From Gammaproteobacteria bacterium 42_54_T18 (lineage in GTDB: Bacteria > Pseudomonadota > Gammaproteobacteria > Pseudomonadales > Ketobacteraceae), in the NCBI GenBank assembly GCA_002163245.1, contig MAAL01000110.1:1-64000 (forward strand): a DNA stretch of 64,000 bases, read 5' to 3'. Each line of letters opens with the position of its first letter. Within the stretch, counting starts at the first letter, position 1. Positions 41,419 to 50,609 of the stretch are shown piece by piece. The notes beneath the pieces were generated by a model. That model had not been told where the DNA came from and ran no database searches. It worked only from the letters and a program-made list of their open reading frames with translations. The position numbers were made by a program, and so were the translations under genes.

Positions 41419-44016
41419 ATGAACTCCAATTTTACTCGTCGCCGTTTTCTCAAAACCGTTGTTGTTAGCGCAGGAGCTGTTGGGGCAAGCAGCTTAGTTG
41501 GTTGTGGAAGCGAAAACGCCGGCCACAGTGACAGTGGCGGCGTGTCATTTTCTAGTGTCGATGAAGGGGCAATATTCCCTCAATCCGTAGCATCAGGTGA
41601 CCCCAAATCAGGCTCGATTATCCTATGGACACGCTTGGGAACAAATAGCACATCAGATCAAACTGTAACGGTAGAAGTTGCAGCCGACTCATCATTTTCG
41701 AGCATCGTTGCACAAACATCACTGACATCTTCATCAAGCAGCGACCACTGCTTAAAAGTAAAAGTTACCGATCTTAACAGTGCTACTACCTATTACTATC
41801 GGTTTATCACTAGCGATACATCGTCTCGTACAGGTCGTTTTAAAACAGCAGCTAAAGGCAATGTAGATACGCCGGTTAAATTTGGCTTTATTAGTTGCCA
41901 GGATTATATAAACGGCTACTACAACACGCTTCTTAAGTTCCTAGAGCAGGATCAATTAGACTCCGTTGATTTTATTGTTCATCTTGGTGACTATATTTAC
42001 GAGACTACGGGTGACCCTAGCTTCCAGGCAAATGTTCGCCCCATCACTTTTACTGACCAAGACGGCGCTTTACCTTTGCCGAACGTAACAACCCCGACGC
42101 ACTACGCTGCACAATCACTTAGCAACTATCGACAGCTATATAAAACAGTTAAGGGTGACAGCATATTACAGCAAGTTCACGAGAAATTTGCCTTCATCAA
42201 TATTTGGGATGATCATGAGTTCTCTGATGATTCTTGGCAGGACAACGCCACCTATACTGATGGCGTGGCTGACGAACAAAATACAACGCGAAAAGAAAAT
42301 TCTGAACAAGCCTTCTTTGAATATACCCCAATTGATATCGTACCAAACACAGGTGGACCTGAAGCTAGCGGTCAAATATCAGTAGACGCAGACAACTTAT
42401 ATCAGTCGATAATTTCTCGTCAGTTCCGCTTTGGCTCAAACCTTAACCTTATGATGTCTGATTTCAGAACATTCAGACCCGACCACGTTATTCCGGAAGA
42501 CTCATACCCTGGTAAGGTGATAATTCCTGAATTAGAACTAGGTTACACGCTAATATCTTCATTCTTTGCAGGTGCCCTCACCGCTTGTAGCGCAGACCCA
42601 GCAACTGACGCTGCCGCTGATTTCATATATGACACTGTTGCTACCCTTGTAGGTCCAATCACAGTAAACCCTGCCTTTGACCCCACAAACCCATTTGCAC
42701 TAATAGACCCTGTAGATATTCAAAGCATGGTTCACGACACATTAGGCCCTGCTCTTAACGGTTCACTTGTACTGCAATATGTCGATATCGATGATCCAAC
42801 ATATGCAGCCTACAAAGCCGTTATGCAGGGCGTTGTATCTCAGCAATACCTAGCCGCCGGTGTAGCTGCTGCTGACGTTGCCGCAAAGGTAGCACTTAGG
42901 ATTACAGGCAGAATGGCAGTAGACTTCATTAATGGCACTGTTGTTGCTGCTGGTAATCCAGTACCTTTACTTGCGGACGCCACTTTCGAATACGGAATGA
43001 CCTACGCTCAATTAGGCAGAGACACAAGCTCTGTAGTATCATCCAACGGAATCGGCTCTCGATACAATGTCGTAAAAGACACGTACGACATATACACGCT
43101 TTACCTATCTACAGTCGCACCCGTACTACATCCTCTGTCAACAGACCCCGATTACATCGATCCTAATTACGATAATGCGTGGGGAGACGCCCAACAAACC
43201 AGCATTTTGATTAACATGTCTGTTAGCAATGCAACATGGAATGTTCTAGGGAGCTCGACCTCATTTACATCAATGGTGCTTGATGCCAAAACTAATGCCT
43301 GCACAGGTGTTGGTTCACAGCTTCGGCAGGTTCTCGATGGTGCTGGGCTTGGGGCTGCATTCCCTCAAGCACAAATTTATTTGAATGTTGACCAATGGGA
43401 TGGATTCCCCATTAGGCGTAGAATTTTAATGGATGACCCAACCGGGGCAATTGCTGCAAACGGTCTAAAAACACTCAAAGGAGCTGACACGATAATTATT
43501 TCTGGTGACATCCACGCAACCTTTGCAACAGATCACGGCGCCAACGCATCCGGTAACAGAGCGATTGAATTTACTACACCAGGGGTATCGTCAGGTAATT
43601 TTGCCACTTTCGTAACTGGTGCGGTTGCCAGCATTGTGGATGCTGCCACTGCTAATGATGGTGTAGATGCAGGTGACCTTGCGATATCAGAATCCTTAAC
43701 CACCAATCTCACAACTTTCATCGAAGAAGGCAACCCTCTCATCACTCACAACAACAATGCTGTGAACGGTGTTGCCATAGTTGATGTAACATCAACCACT
43801 CTCACCACAACATTTCACCACTTAGCCACCGGTATCACTCCTGGTGTTTTTGCAGCGCAAAACCCAGCCAGTGATTTTTACACAAACCTTGTGACCAGCT
43901 ATTACGATTCTTCAGCTACCGCTTACAACGCCGATCAAACTGCTTTAGCATGGACGTCTAAATCGTTTAGCGTTACAAAAGTAGATGGTAAAAACGGCGC
44001 TCTCACAGAGCTCTAA
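41419..44016 (+). CDS. PhoD-like alkaline phosphatase, Tat-exported
   Basis: A Tat-exported phosphodiesterase/phosphatase of the PhoD family, 865 residues. The signal has the twin-arginine TRRRFLK and a hydrophobic region ending in SSLVGCGS, which also reads as a lipobox (LVGC), so it may be a Tat lipoprotein. The PhoD N-terminal domain begins VASGDPKSGSIILWTRLG; metal-site segments are GFISCQDY, HLGDYIYE, WDDHEFSDDS and IISGDIHATFA. An extra, Ala-rich segment of roughly 180 residues (about 370-550) between TFRPDH and the C-terminal catalytic part makes it longer than most PhoD proteins. A terminator follows. Confidence 0.87.
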   Translation: MNSNFTRRRFLKTVVVSAGAVGASSLVGCGSENAGHSDSGGVSFSSVDEGAIFPQSVASGDPKSGSIILWTRLGTNSTSDQTVTVEVAADSSFSSIVAQTSLTSSSSSDHCLKVKVTDLNSATTYYYRFITSDTSSRTGRFKTAAKGNVDTPVKFGFISCQDYINGYYNTLLKFLEQDQLDSVDFIVHLGDYIYETTGDPSFQANVRPITFTDQDGALPLPNVTTPTHYAAQSLSNYRQLYKTVKGDSILQQVHEKFAFINIWDDHEFSDDSWQDNATYTDGVADEQNTTRKENSEQAFFEYTPIDIVPNTGGPEASGQISVDADNLYQSIISRQFRFGSNLNLMMSDFRTFRPDHVIPEDSYPGKVIIPELELGYTLISSFFAGALTACSADPATDAAADFIYDTVATLVGPITVNPAFDPTNPFALIDPVDIQSMVHDTLGPALNGSLVLQYVDIDDPTYAAYKAVMQGVVSQQYLAAGVAAADVAAKVALRITGRMAVDFINGTVVAAGNPVPLLADATFEYGMTYAQLGRDTSSVVSSNGIGSRYNVVKDTYDIYTLYLSTVAPVLHPLSTDPDYIDPNYDNAWGDAQQTSILINMSVSNATWNVLGSSTSFTSMVLDAKTNACTGVGSQLRQVLDGAGLGAAFPQAQIYLNVDQWDGFPIRRRILMDDPTGAIAANGLKTLKGADTIIISGDIHATFATDHGANASGNRAIEFTTPGVSSGNFATFVTGAVASIVDAATANDGVDAGDLAISESLTTNLTTFIEEGNPLITHNNNAVNGVAIVDVTSTTLTTTFHHLATGITPGVFAAQNPASDFYTNLVTSYYDSSATAYNADQTALAWTSKSFSVTKVDGKNGALTEL

Positions 44017-44030
44017 GGCAAATAAAAAAA

Positions 44031-44070
44031 CACTTACAAGGCCCTTCGGGGCCTTTATTTTTTTTACCTC
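44031..44070. terminator. Bidirectional terminator, phosphatase versus LysR gene
   Basis: AAGGCCC/GGGCCTT arms with a TTCG tetraloop (44038-44055) have T-rich tracts on both strands. It lies between the convergent phosphatase and LysR-type genes and overlaps the LysR stop codon region. Confidence 0.88.
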
Positions 44071-45002
44071 AACTTCCCCGCCGTATATCCAATCAACCGC
44101 CTTAACCACTGATGCGCAGGATTATGATGCAACATCGGACTCCAAGCCATTTTCAATTCAAACTCTGGTATGTAAAACGGGGGCTCTTTAACCTCCAAAT
44201 CCGAATTCTCCGCTTGCATCACAGCGACCTTCGTCGGCAACGTGGCAATCAAATCATTATTCTGAACCAATAATCCGGGCATTTGATAATGCCGAGTAAA
44301 TACAGAAATTTTTCTCTTCTGCCCTATCCTAGACAATGCCTGGTCAATCCACCCTAACCCCCCTGACTTTTCCGGATTAATACCAAACCCAACACCCATC
44401 CCTGTTTTACTCACCCAAACATGCTGCGCTTCTAGGTATGTTTTTAATCCAAAGGTTTTTGCCGCTGGGTTATTCTTGTTCACTAAACAAGAAAAAGTAT
44501 CAGTCCATACCGTTGTTTGATGGAACGATTGAGGTATCTCATTAAACCGGTTAATTGCCATATCAACCCTTCCCTGCTCCATATCCTGATAACTGACATC
44601 GCTTGGAGTCAACACATCAAGAATGATATTAGGAGCCTCACTACGTATATGTTTTATAAGTTTTGGAAACAAGGTGGCTTCAGCATAATCTGACGCCATA
44701 ATTCGAAACACTCGTTTGCTAGTCAGTGGCTTGAAATCTTGCTTGGGCTCTAACAGAAACTGTGTTTCCGCTAAAATTTGGCGAACTTTGGGCTGAACAT
44801 CTAACGCTCGCTCTGTTGGCTTCATACCTGAAGAGGATCGAACGAGAATAGGATCATTAAACAGATCACGCAGACGACGTAAACCGTTACTCATTGCTGG
44901 TTGAGTTATACCCAGTTGTTCGGCAGCCCGGGTAACATTTTGCTCTCTAAGCAAAACATCCAGGTACACCAACAAATTTAAATCAACTCGAGCAATATTC
45001 AT
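44064..45002 (-). CDS. LysR-family transcriptional regulator
   Basis: A 312-residue LysR-type regulator. The N-terminal winged helix-turn-helix (about 4-63) contains NVTRAAEQLGITQPAMSNGLRRLRDLF, and the C-terminal periplasmic-binding-like effector domain follows. The conserved FNDPILVR places it in the NodD/PA0218-like subgroup. Effector and targets cannot be told. It is convergent with the phosphatase gene and separated from the Hsp70 operon by about 150 bases. Confidence 0.92.
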   Translation of the reverse strand: MNIARVDLNLLVYLDVLLREQNVTRAAEQLGITQPAMSNGLRRLRDLFNDPILVRSSSGMKPTERALDVQPKVRQILAETQFLLEPKQDFKPLTSKRVFRIMASDYAEATLFPKLIKHIRSEAPNIILDVLTPSDVSYQDMEQGRVDMAINRFNEIPQSFHQTTVWTDTFSCLVNKNNPAAKTFGLKTYLEAQHVWVSKTGMGVGFGINPEKSGGLGWIDQALSRIGQKRKISVFTRHYQMPGLLVQNNDLIATLPTKVAVMQAENSDLEVKEPPFYIPEFELKMAWSPMLHHNPAHQWLRRLIGYTAGKLR

Positions 45003-45155
45003 TCTATCAATACCTTTTGGCGAACCATAATTACGGTATATTATGGCAGAAATTAGGCCAAGGCATTCCTATAATCTAATATTTTTTGCGCGATAAACCA
45101 TATCCAAGAAATCAAAACCACAACACCGTAAAACTTCCAACGATTAAACTGACAG

Positions 45156-47969
45156 TTACGCCAACAATGTCAACCCCATAGGCAACGCGTCACCATACAT
45201 CCGCTTAGTATCGATCGAATCTAGCTCAGAAACAGACCTTACCATCTCAACCCAGGATTCAGGGCATTTTTCGTTTATCAGCTTTTCGACAACTGACTTT
45301 CTCATATCCGTAGACACGTCAACCATACGATCACCACTACGACGAGCAATCATCATCGCACACAACCCTGCTGGCGACTGCTTTTTCCAATCCTCGGCTA
45401 ACGCCAACATCAACCATTGCTCAGCTTCATCTGCAGGTACAACATAGACAGAGCCAGCTCCAACTAACACCCGAGACCCCACCCTACCAAGCGCCCACCA
45501 AAGGCTAGCCGACGAAGAGTCCTTTTCCAACCTCGATACCAACCACTTACCCAGCAGCCTTTTTTGCAACAACGGCAGGTGCTCTAAAGAAGCAGACAAA
45601 CGTAACATTTCTTCGTACGCTTTCTTTTTTGATTCTGTTGCGACACTGGCATTTCGCGCAGTTGCCGGATCGATAAACTTAGCAACATCTTCAAACAAGC
45701 GAATCTGTATGGACACTGGCAACCCTGGGGCAATACGTCGCCAAAAACTCCACCACTCCGCCCACGCCTGATGGCTTTGACCAAATTGCAAACCAGCCTC
45801 ATAAAGCGGGGTAATAGCCTGAACAAAAGAATAGTCGCTTTCAAAACCCACTCCTGGGCGCAGCGTATAGCCCGCTAAATTAAACCACACTCGCTCGTGA
45901 TCCTTAGACCTTCTCTTTTTCTTTTCTCCACTTATTAGCTCTACAAACATTGCCCTAAGCAGATGCAATGGCCATTTTTCTTTCTTACCCAAAGTTAATT
46001 CTAATTCTTTTCTAAGTTTTTTAACCAAATCAGGGCTAGCAGACTTATCACTACTTCCATAAACGCATGCAATAAGCTCTCGCGCTTTTTTAAAATTTGG
46101 GGGTAAATTCTTAGTTGGCGTTGTCAGTGCAGGCTTATCAATCATCACCTCTGACAATTTCCCGTCTTTAATCTCAAACTCCAGATCCCAGCGCTCTAAT
46201 GGATTAGCAATTGATGCACATTGCATTTTGACTGTGCCTATTTCTGTAAGATAACAAACAATCACAACATCCACTTCCGTCGCCCCATCCATAGAGCAAT
46301 CAAGGGACGCCATTAACGGAGGCAGCTTTTTAAATATACTATTGGAACAATCTACAATTTGCCCTGGAAAATAGCGATCATCATTGGATACTGAATACAA
46401 ATCAAACCTTACAGGCTCCCCCAGGCGCAAAGAAAAACGCTTGGCAGCCAACAGGACCTCTTCGCCCTTTTCGGTTCCTCTAGGGAGCAAACAAATACCT
46501 TCAGCATCGCCATCAACGCACAAGAAAAACGAATGTGCCGCACCACCTCCAATCGTGAACTTCCCAGTCAATGTCGATATTGCGTAGCCCACCGCTCCAT
46601 AGGCAACCGCTAAATCAGGTGAGCCATTATCTAACTCAACCAACGGCTCACCTTTCCATTTTGTTAATACGTCCAGTAACTGGCGTTTAATTAGTGGACT
46701 ATTAAACACACCGCCATTAAATAGGACGGTATCCGGCACTGCTTGCTCGTCGCTGGAAACGCCTAATGCTTTCTGAGACAAACGCTGATAACGCTGTAAA
46801 AATTGAGCAATGTGCTTTGGTATGGCAGGATCTTTCGCATAAGGCAGCCCAAAAGCTACCACACCACTTTGAGTTGTTGCAGGTAAATCATCTACATTAA
46901 CTTTTGGAAAAAAACCATTCAACACTAACTCTTGTACAGAATCGCGATGAAGCTGTGCTGTTTTTGCTCCACCGATCAAGCGAGAACCACTACCCAGCAC
47001 CGTTACGTTAGCGCTTGCTGGGGATGACTCAGACATAAGCAATTCTTTTGCTTGGCGAGACTGCTGAATAAGCTGCGCCAATGTTGAAAGCCTAAGTTGC
47101 TTGCCCACTCCAGCAATTTGTTGCTCTGCCTGATGAGCTAGCGCTAAATCAACATTGTCGCCACCCAACATCAAATGATCGCCAACACCTATCCTACTCA
47201 ACACCAACTTTTGATTTTTTTCTTTGACCTGAATAAGGCTTAGATCTGTTGTGCCACCACCAACATCACATACCAATAACAACTTTGTATTCTCTAGTAC
47301 TTTTTCAACACTTCCATCAGCGTCGGTTTTATGCCGGTAATACCAATCATAGACAACTGCTTGAGGCTCCTCGATCAACACCACATTAGGAAGGCCTGCA
47401 TATTTTGCAGCAGTAATCGTCAAGGATCTCGCCGCTTCATCAAAAGATGCAGGCACAGTAATCGTTACTTTCTGATGTTCTATAAGGTCGTCTGGATTAG
47501 CATAATTCCATGCTGCGCGCACATGAGCAAGATAACTAGCACTTGCGAGTACGGGAGACACTTTTTCCACATCATCTGTGCCCCCCCATGGCAAAATATC
47601 TGCTGTTCTATCAACTTGATCGTGGGACAACCAGCTTTTTGCACTAGCAACCTGGCGCCCCTCAACTTTAGAACCTAATTCCCGCGCCCACTCTCCAACA
47701 ACAACGCTATCAACATCCCCCCTTAACGTTGTTTTCCCCCAAGGTAGGGCAATATCCTCATCAGCAATCTCCCCAAGTGTAGGGTGATAACGAAATGAGG
47801 GTAACAGCTTTCTTTTTGCAACCTCACCACCAGAAACCAACTGATCGATTTCGAACAATGTAGGGCTGGCATGATTGGGGCCACGTGATATATCTGCGTA
47901 GGCAACAACCGTATGGGTTGTGCCCAAATCAATACCAATAAGAAAACGAGAACTAAGGGTATTGCTCAC
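45156..47969 (-). CDS. Hsp70-like protein with long C-terminal extension
   Basis: An atypical Hsp70 of 937 residues. The actin-like ATPase domain has GIDLGTTHTVVAYAD, the VCDVGGGTTDLSLI phosphate loop and GDHLMLGGDNVDLALA. After a substrate-domain-like beta region (RLGEPVRFDLYS) comes a helical C-terminus of over 300 residues resembling DUF3731 (VWFNLAGYTLRPGVGFESDY, WAEWWSFWRRIAPG). The canonical DnaK linker and lid are not visible. It starts at a GTG with TGAGGTG upstream, 56 bases after the second Hsp70 gene. Paralogue of its neighbour; partners and substrate unknown. Confidence 0.85.
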   Translation of the reverse strand: MSNTLSSRFLIGIDLGTTHTVVAYADISRGPNHASPTLFEIDQLVSGGEVAKRKLLPSFRYHPTLGEIADEDIALPWGKTTLRGDVDSVVVGEWARELGSKVEGRQVASAKSWLSHDQVDRTADILPWGGTDDVEKVSPVLASASYLAHVRAAWNYANPDDLIEHQKVTITVPASFDEAARSLTITAAKYAGLPNVVLIEEPQAVVYDWYYRHKTDADGSVEKVLENTKLLLVCDVGGGTTDLSLIQVKEKNQKLVLSRIGVGDHLMLGGDNVDLALAHQAEQQIAGVGKQLRLSTLAQLIQQSRQAKELLMSESSPASANVTVLGSGSRLIGGAKTAQLHRDSVQELVLNGFFPKVNVDDLPATTQSGVVAFGLPYAKDPAIPKHIAQFLQRYQRLSQKALGVSSDEQAVPDTVLFNGGVFNSPLIKRQLLDVLTKWKGEPLVELDNGSPDLAVAYGAVGYAISTLTGKFTIGGGAAHSFFLCVDGDAEGICLLPRGTEKGEEVLLAAKRFSLRLGEPVRFDLYSVSNDDRYFPGQIVDCSNSIFKKLPPLMASLDCSMDGATEVDVVIVCYLTEIGTVKMQCASIANPLERWDLEFEIKDGKLSEVMIDKPALTTPTKNLPPNFKKARELIACVYGSSDKSASPDLVKKLRKELELTLGKKEKWPLHLLRAMFVELISGEKKKRRSKDHERVWFNLAGYTLRPGVGFESDYSFVQAITPLYEAGLQFGQSHQAWAEWWSFWRRIAPGLPVSIQIRLFEDVAKFIDPATARNASVATESKKKAYEEMLRLSASLEHLPLLQKRLLGKWLVSRLEKDSSSASLWWALGRVGSRVLVGAGSVYVVPADEAEQWLMLALAEDWKKQSPAGLCAMMIARRSGDRMVDVSTDMRKSVVEKLINEKCPESWVEMVRSVSELDSIDTKRMYGDALPMGLTLLA

Positions 47970-48025
47970 AAATCACCTCAAATGACAGTTTATCAACAAA
48001 AGACTAGTGCGGCTAAAGGCGACAA

Positions 48026-49849
48026 TTAATCTCGTACATCAAACTCTACCTGCCAGCGTTGATCGCCCTCTCGAGGTATCGCTTCGACCATTAAAGTGCC
48101 TATTTCTGTAACTTTTGCGGCCAAACGCACAGGGACAACCTCGCCTTCCTTACGGCCATCTGCCGTCAGGTTCGCTTGAATTTCAGGCAATTCTTCCAAC
48201 TCATCTGGAGACCAAAAATCTAGAAGAGTTCCCGATACATCATCCCTACGAACCGTTGAACCAAAGAACTTAAATCGTACAGGTTGCCCGACAATCAAAC
48301 CAAACTCTCGATCAGAAACTTCAGCCTCAGTCCCCTCTTCCATGCCAAACGGAGCCAAGCAAAGCGCTTCAACAGGTGCATCCATTCCTGGCACAGCGGG
48401 CATAGAGCTTTCTACACCAATATAATAAGCAGACGCTAGGCCTCCACGAATTCGAACACCATTACCTTGCTTTACGAAACCAAAATAAGCAGCGCCCTTT
48501 GCAACGGCCAAATCCAGATCAGCACCATCCAACAGTCGCGCCTTGTCTTCCCCTGCCTCCGTTAGCCAACCATTAATAATCGATAACAAGCGATTCGCGA
48601 GCACGGGTGCTTTAAGCGACCCTCCATTAAACAAAATTGCCGAGGGCTTAATAAATTCATCTTGTGAATCAAACCCCAAAGAATCAGTTGCTCCGGCCTG
48701 CTTACTTAAAAAGCCCGCAATGTGCCGGGTGATTCCGGCGTCTTGAGCATATGGCAAACCTATTTGTGTTAAAGCAGCTCTTGGTTTTTCAACTGGGTGC
48801 TCATCGATTGTTGCTTCAGGAAAGAAGCCGTTTACTAATGTTTGCTCAATCTCCACTCTTGTCAATTCAGAACGCAGTGTGGCCCCTAGCAATTTAGAGC
48901 CTCGGCTTGGAACAACGAGAGGCACTGCATCCAACGCGGGGTCAATTAACATTTTTTCTTTAGCTGAACGACAGCCGTGTGTTAACGCTTGGACCTGCCA
49001 AGGTTGGAGGTTTTTACCTTCTTTCGCCAACTTAGCTCGAACCTGATAAGCAAGTGCCAAATCCATATTATCGCCACCGAGGAGAATATGATCACCTACC
49101 GCGATTCTATTAAGGATGAGGTTACCCTCTTCTTCTGTAACTGCAACCAAAGATAAATCCGTAGTTCCACCACCAATATCAACAACAAGGATGACATCGC
49201 CGACTGAAACCTGATCTCTCCAGTTATCCCCCATGGACTTTACCCAGCTATAAACTGCAGCCTGAGGTTCTTCTAGTAAAGTTAAATGGCGAACACCAAT
49301 AGCTCGTGCGGCTTCAGCAGTCAGATCTCTCGCTGCAGGATCAAACGATGCAGGAATAGTAATAATAACTTCTTGCTCGTCAAATGAATCCTCTGGGAAC
49401 TCACTATTCCATGCATTTTTAAGATGGGCTAAATAATCAATCGATGCCTGTAACGGAGAAACTGTGTTTACTTCTTCAGGGCTATTCAAAGGTAAAAAGT
49501 TTGATTTGCGATCAACACCGCCATGGCTCAACCAGCTTTTTGCACTTGATACTAAACGTATTGGTGTCTTCGCCCCTAACTCTCTAGCAAGTACACCTGT
49601 TATTTTTGAGGTTTGCGTACCCCAAGGCAACGAAGTTTCCGCATCTGTTATTTCCGCGTCATGAGGAAGATAAAGAAAAGACGGCAATTGTTTTTTCTTT
49701 TCAACATTTCCCACTGACGTTAATTGGGCAATTTCCAGTAACCCGGTTACAGGCTCATCCTGAGAGCTTTGCTCGTCAATACTTCCAAGCTCAACATAGG
49801 AAATAACAGAGTTGGTAGTGCCTAGATCGATTCCGATGCTATATTTCAC
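48026..49849 (-). CDS. Hsp70-like protein (short paralogue)
   Basis: A second atypical Hsp70, 607 residues. ATPase-domain motifs are GIDLGTTNSVISYVELG, VVDIGGGTTDLSLVAVTEE and GDHILLGGDNMDLALAYQ. It ends after a beta-sandwich-like region (GLIVGQPVRFKFFGSTV to WQVEFDVRD) without a lid or a DUF3731-like tail. The N-terminal 150 residues align closely with the 937-residue paralogue, for example KSWLSHGGVDRKSNFLP against KSWLSHDQVDRTADILP, so the pair arose by duplication. Its start overlaps the DUF2760 gene stop as ATGA, implying coupled translation. No DnaJ or GrpE gene is nearby. Confidence 0.87.
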   Translation of the reverse strand: MKYSIGIDLGTTNSVISYVELGSIDEQSSQDEPVTGLLEIAQLTSVGNVEKKKQLPSFLYLPHDAEITDAETSLPWGTQTSKITGVLARELGAKTPIRLVSSAKSWLSHGGVDRKSNFLPLNSPEEVNTVSPLQASIDYLAHLKNAWNSEFPEDSFDEQEVIITIPASFDPAARDLTAEAARAIGVRHLTLLEEPQAAVYSWVKSMGDNWRDQVSVGDVILVVDIGGGTTDLSLVAVTEEEGNLILNRIAVGDHILLGGDNMDLALAYQVRAKLAKEGKNLQPWQVQALTHGCRSAKEKMLIDPALDAVPLVVPSRGSKLLGATLRSELTRVEIEQTLVNGFFPEATIDEHPVEKPRAALTQIGLPYAQDAGITRHIAGFLSKQAGATDSLGFDSQDEFIKPSAILFNGGSLKAPVLANRLLSIINGWLTEAGEDKARLLDGADLDLAVAKGAAYFGFVKQGNGVRIRGGLASAYYIGVESSMPAVPGMDAPVEALCLAPFGMEEGTEAEVSDREFGLIVGQPVRFKFFGSTVRRDDVSGTLLDFWSPDELEELPEIQANLTADGRKEGEVVPVRLAAKVTEIGTLMVEAIPREGDQRWQVEFDVRD

Positions 49850-50442
49850 AATTCCACCTCCGCAGGTGCAACCACATAAACATCATGCTCCTTTGCCAAC
49901 TGAGGTAGCGATACCTCATTCACACGCCAACCTTTATGAATCAACGTACCGGTAAACGGTGCCTCTCCTGTAACATTGCCAGTAAGTCGGTTTTCAGAAG
50001 CATTAAAGCCTTGGACAAGCGTTATTCTAGACTCTTCGTCCTCACTTCTTATTGCTTCAAAGTTAAACACTTGTTGCAATACTTTCCTGCTGCCTTCATG
50101 AACAACCCTAGCTGCCGCACCAACATCGCTATCACTAAACCCTGCTAAATCTTCGTGAACGAAATCGATTAGCCGTGCATCTTGCTGCAACAACATTAGC
50201 AATTGTAACGCCGCTTCTGGCGTTGTTTCTTTTAATAAGTTTTGTTTGATTGCGCTTTCATCAACTTTATCCGAAGGCGTAACTTGTTCTTTATTCGGTT
50301 CAACCGTAGATTCATTAGTATTTGAAGACGACCTAAACATCGCCATAATCACTACAATAATTATTAACAACAAAGACAAAGCGCCTAAACCAACATGCGC
50401 AACATCCAATGTTACAGGCATTAAAGACAGATCAATATTCAT
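49846..50442 (-). CDS. DUF2760 membrane-anchored protein
   Basis: A 198-residue protein with one N-terminal membrane helix (about 18-36, LGALSLLLIIIVVIMAMF), a Ser/Glu-rich linker, and a C-terminal domain matching DUF2760 (ALQLLMLLQQDARLIDFVHE, then GTLIHKGWRVNEVSLPQ). The charge pattern puts the soluble domain on the cytoplasmic side by inference, where it could tether the two Hsp70 proteins encoded downstream. Genes of this type precede such Hsp70 pairs in other proteobacteria. Biochemical function is not known to me. Confidence 0.8.
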   Translation of the reverse strand: MNIDLSLMPVTLDVAHVGLGALSLLLIIIVVIMAMFRSSSNTNESTVEPNKEQVTPSDKVDESAIKQNLLKETTPEAALQLLMLLQQDARLIDFVHEDLAGFSDSDVGAAARVVHEGSRKVLQQVFNFEAIRSEDEESRITLVQGFNASENRLTGNVTGEAPFTGTLIHKGWRVNEVSLPQLAKEHDVYVVAPAEVEL

Positions 50443-50609
50443 CAGCTTACTCTTTCCATCAAATTTTCAACAACATAAGCCCATTAGGGGCTAATCAAGG
50501 CCGGATCATACCATGAAACAGGCTTTCTTTGATGAGTAAGCTAGGGGAAAATGTATCATTTCTTCTAGCAACCCAGCGAGAGTGACAAGAAAAAATGATG
50601 ACAATGTCG

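Noticed and set aside
41419-44016. Reading the phosphatase as PhoA or PhoX
   Set aside because: The GDYIYE, DDHE and GDIHA metal-site motifs and the Tat signal fit PhoD, not PhoA, and the beta-propeller of PhoX is absent.
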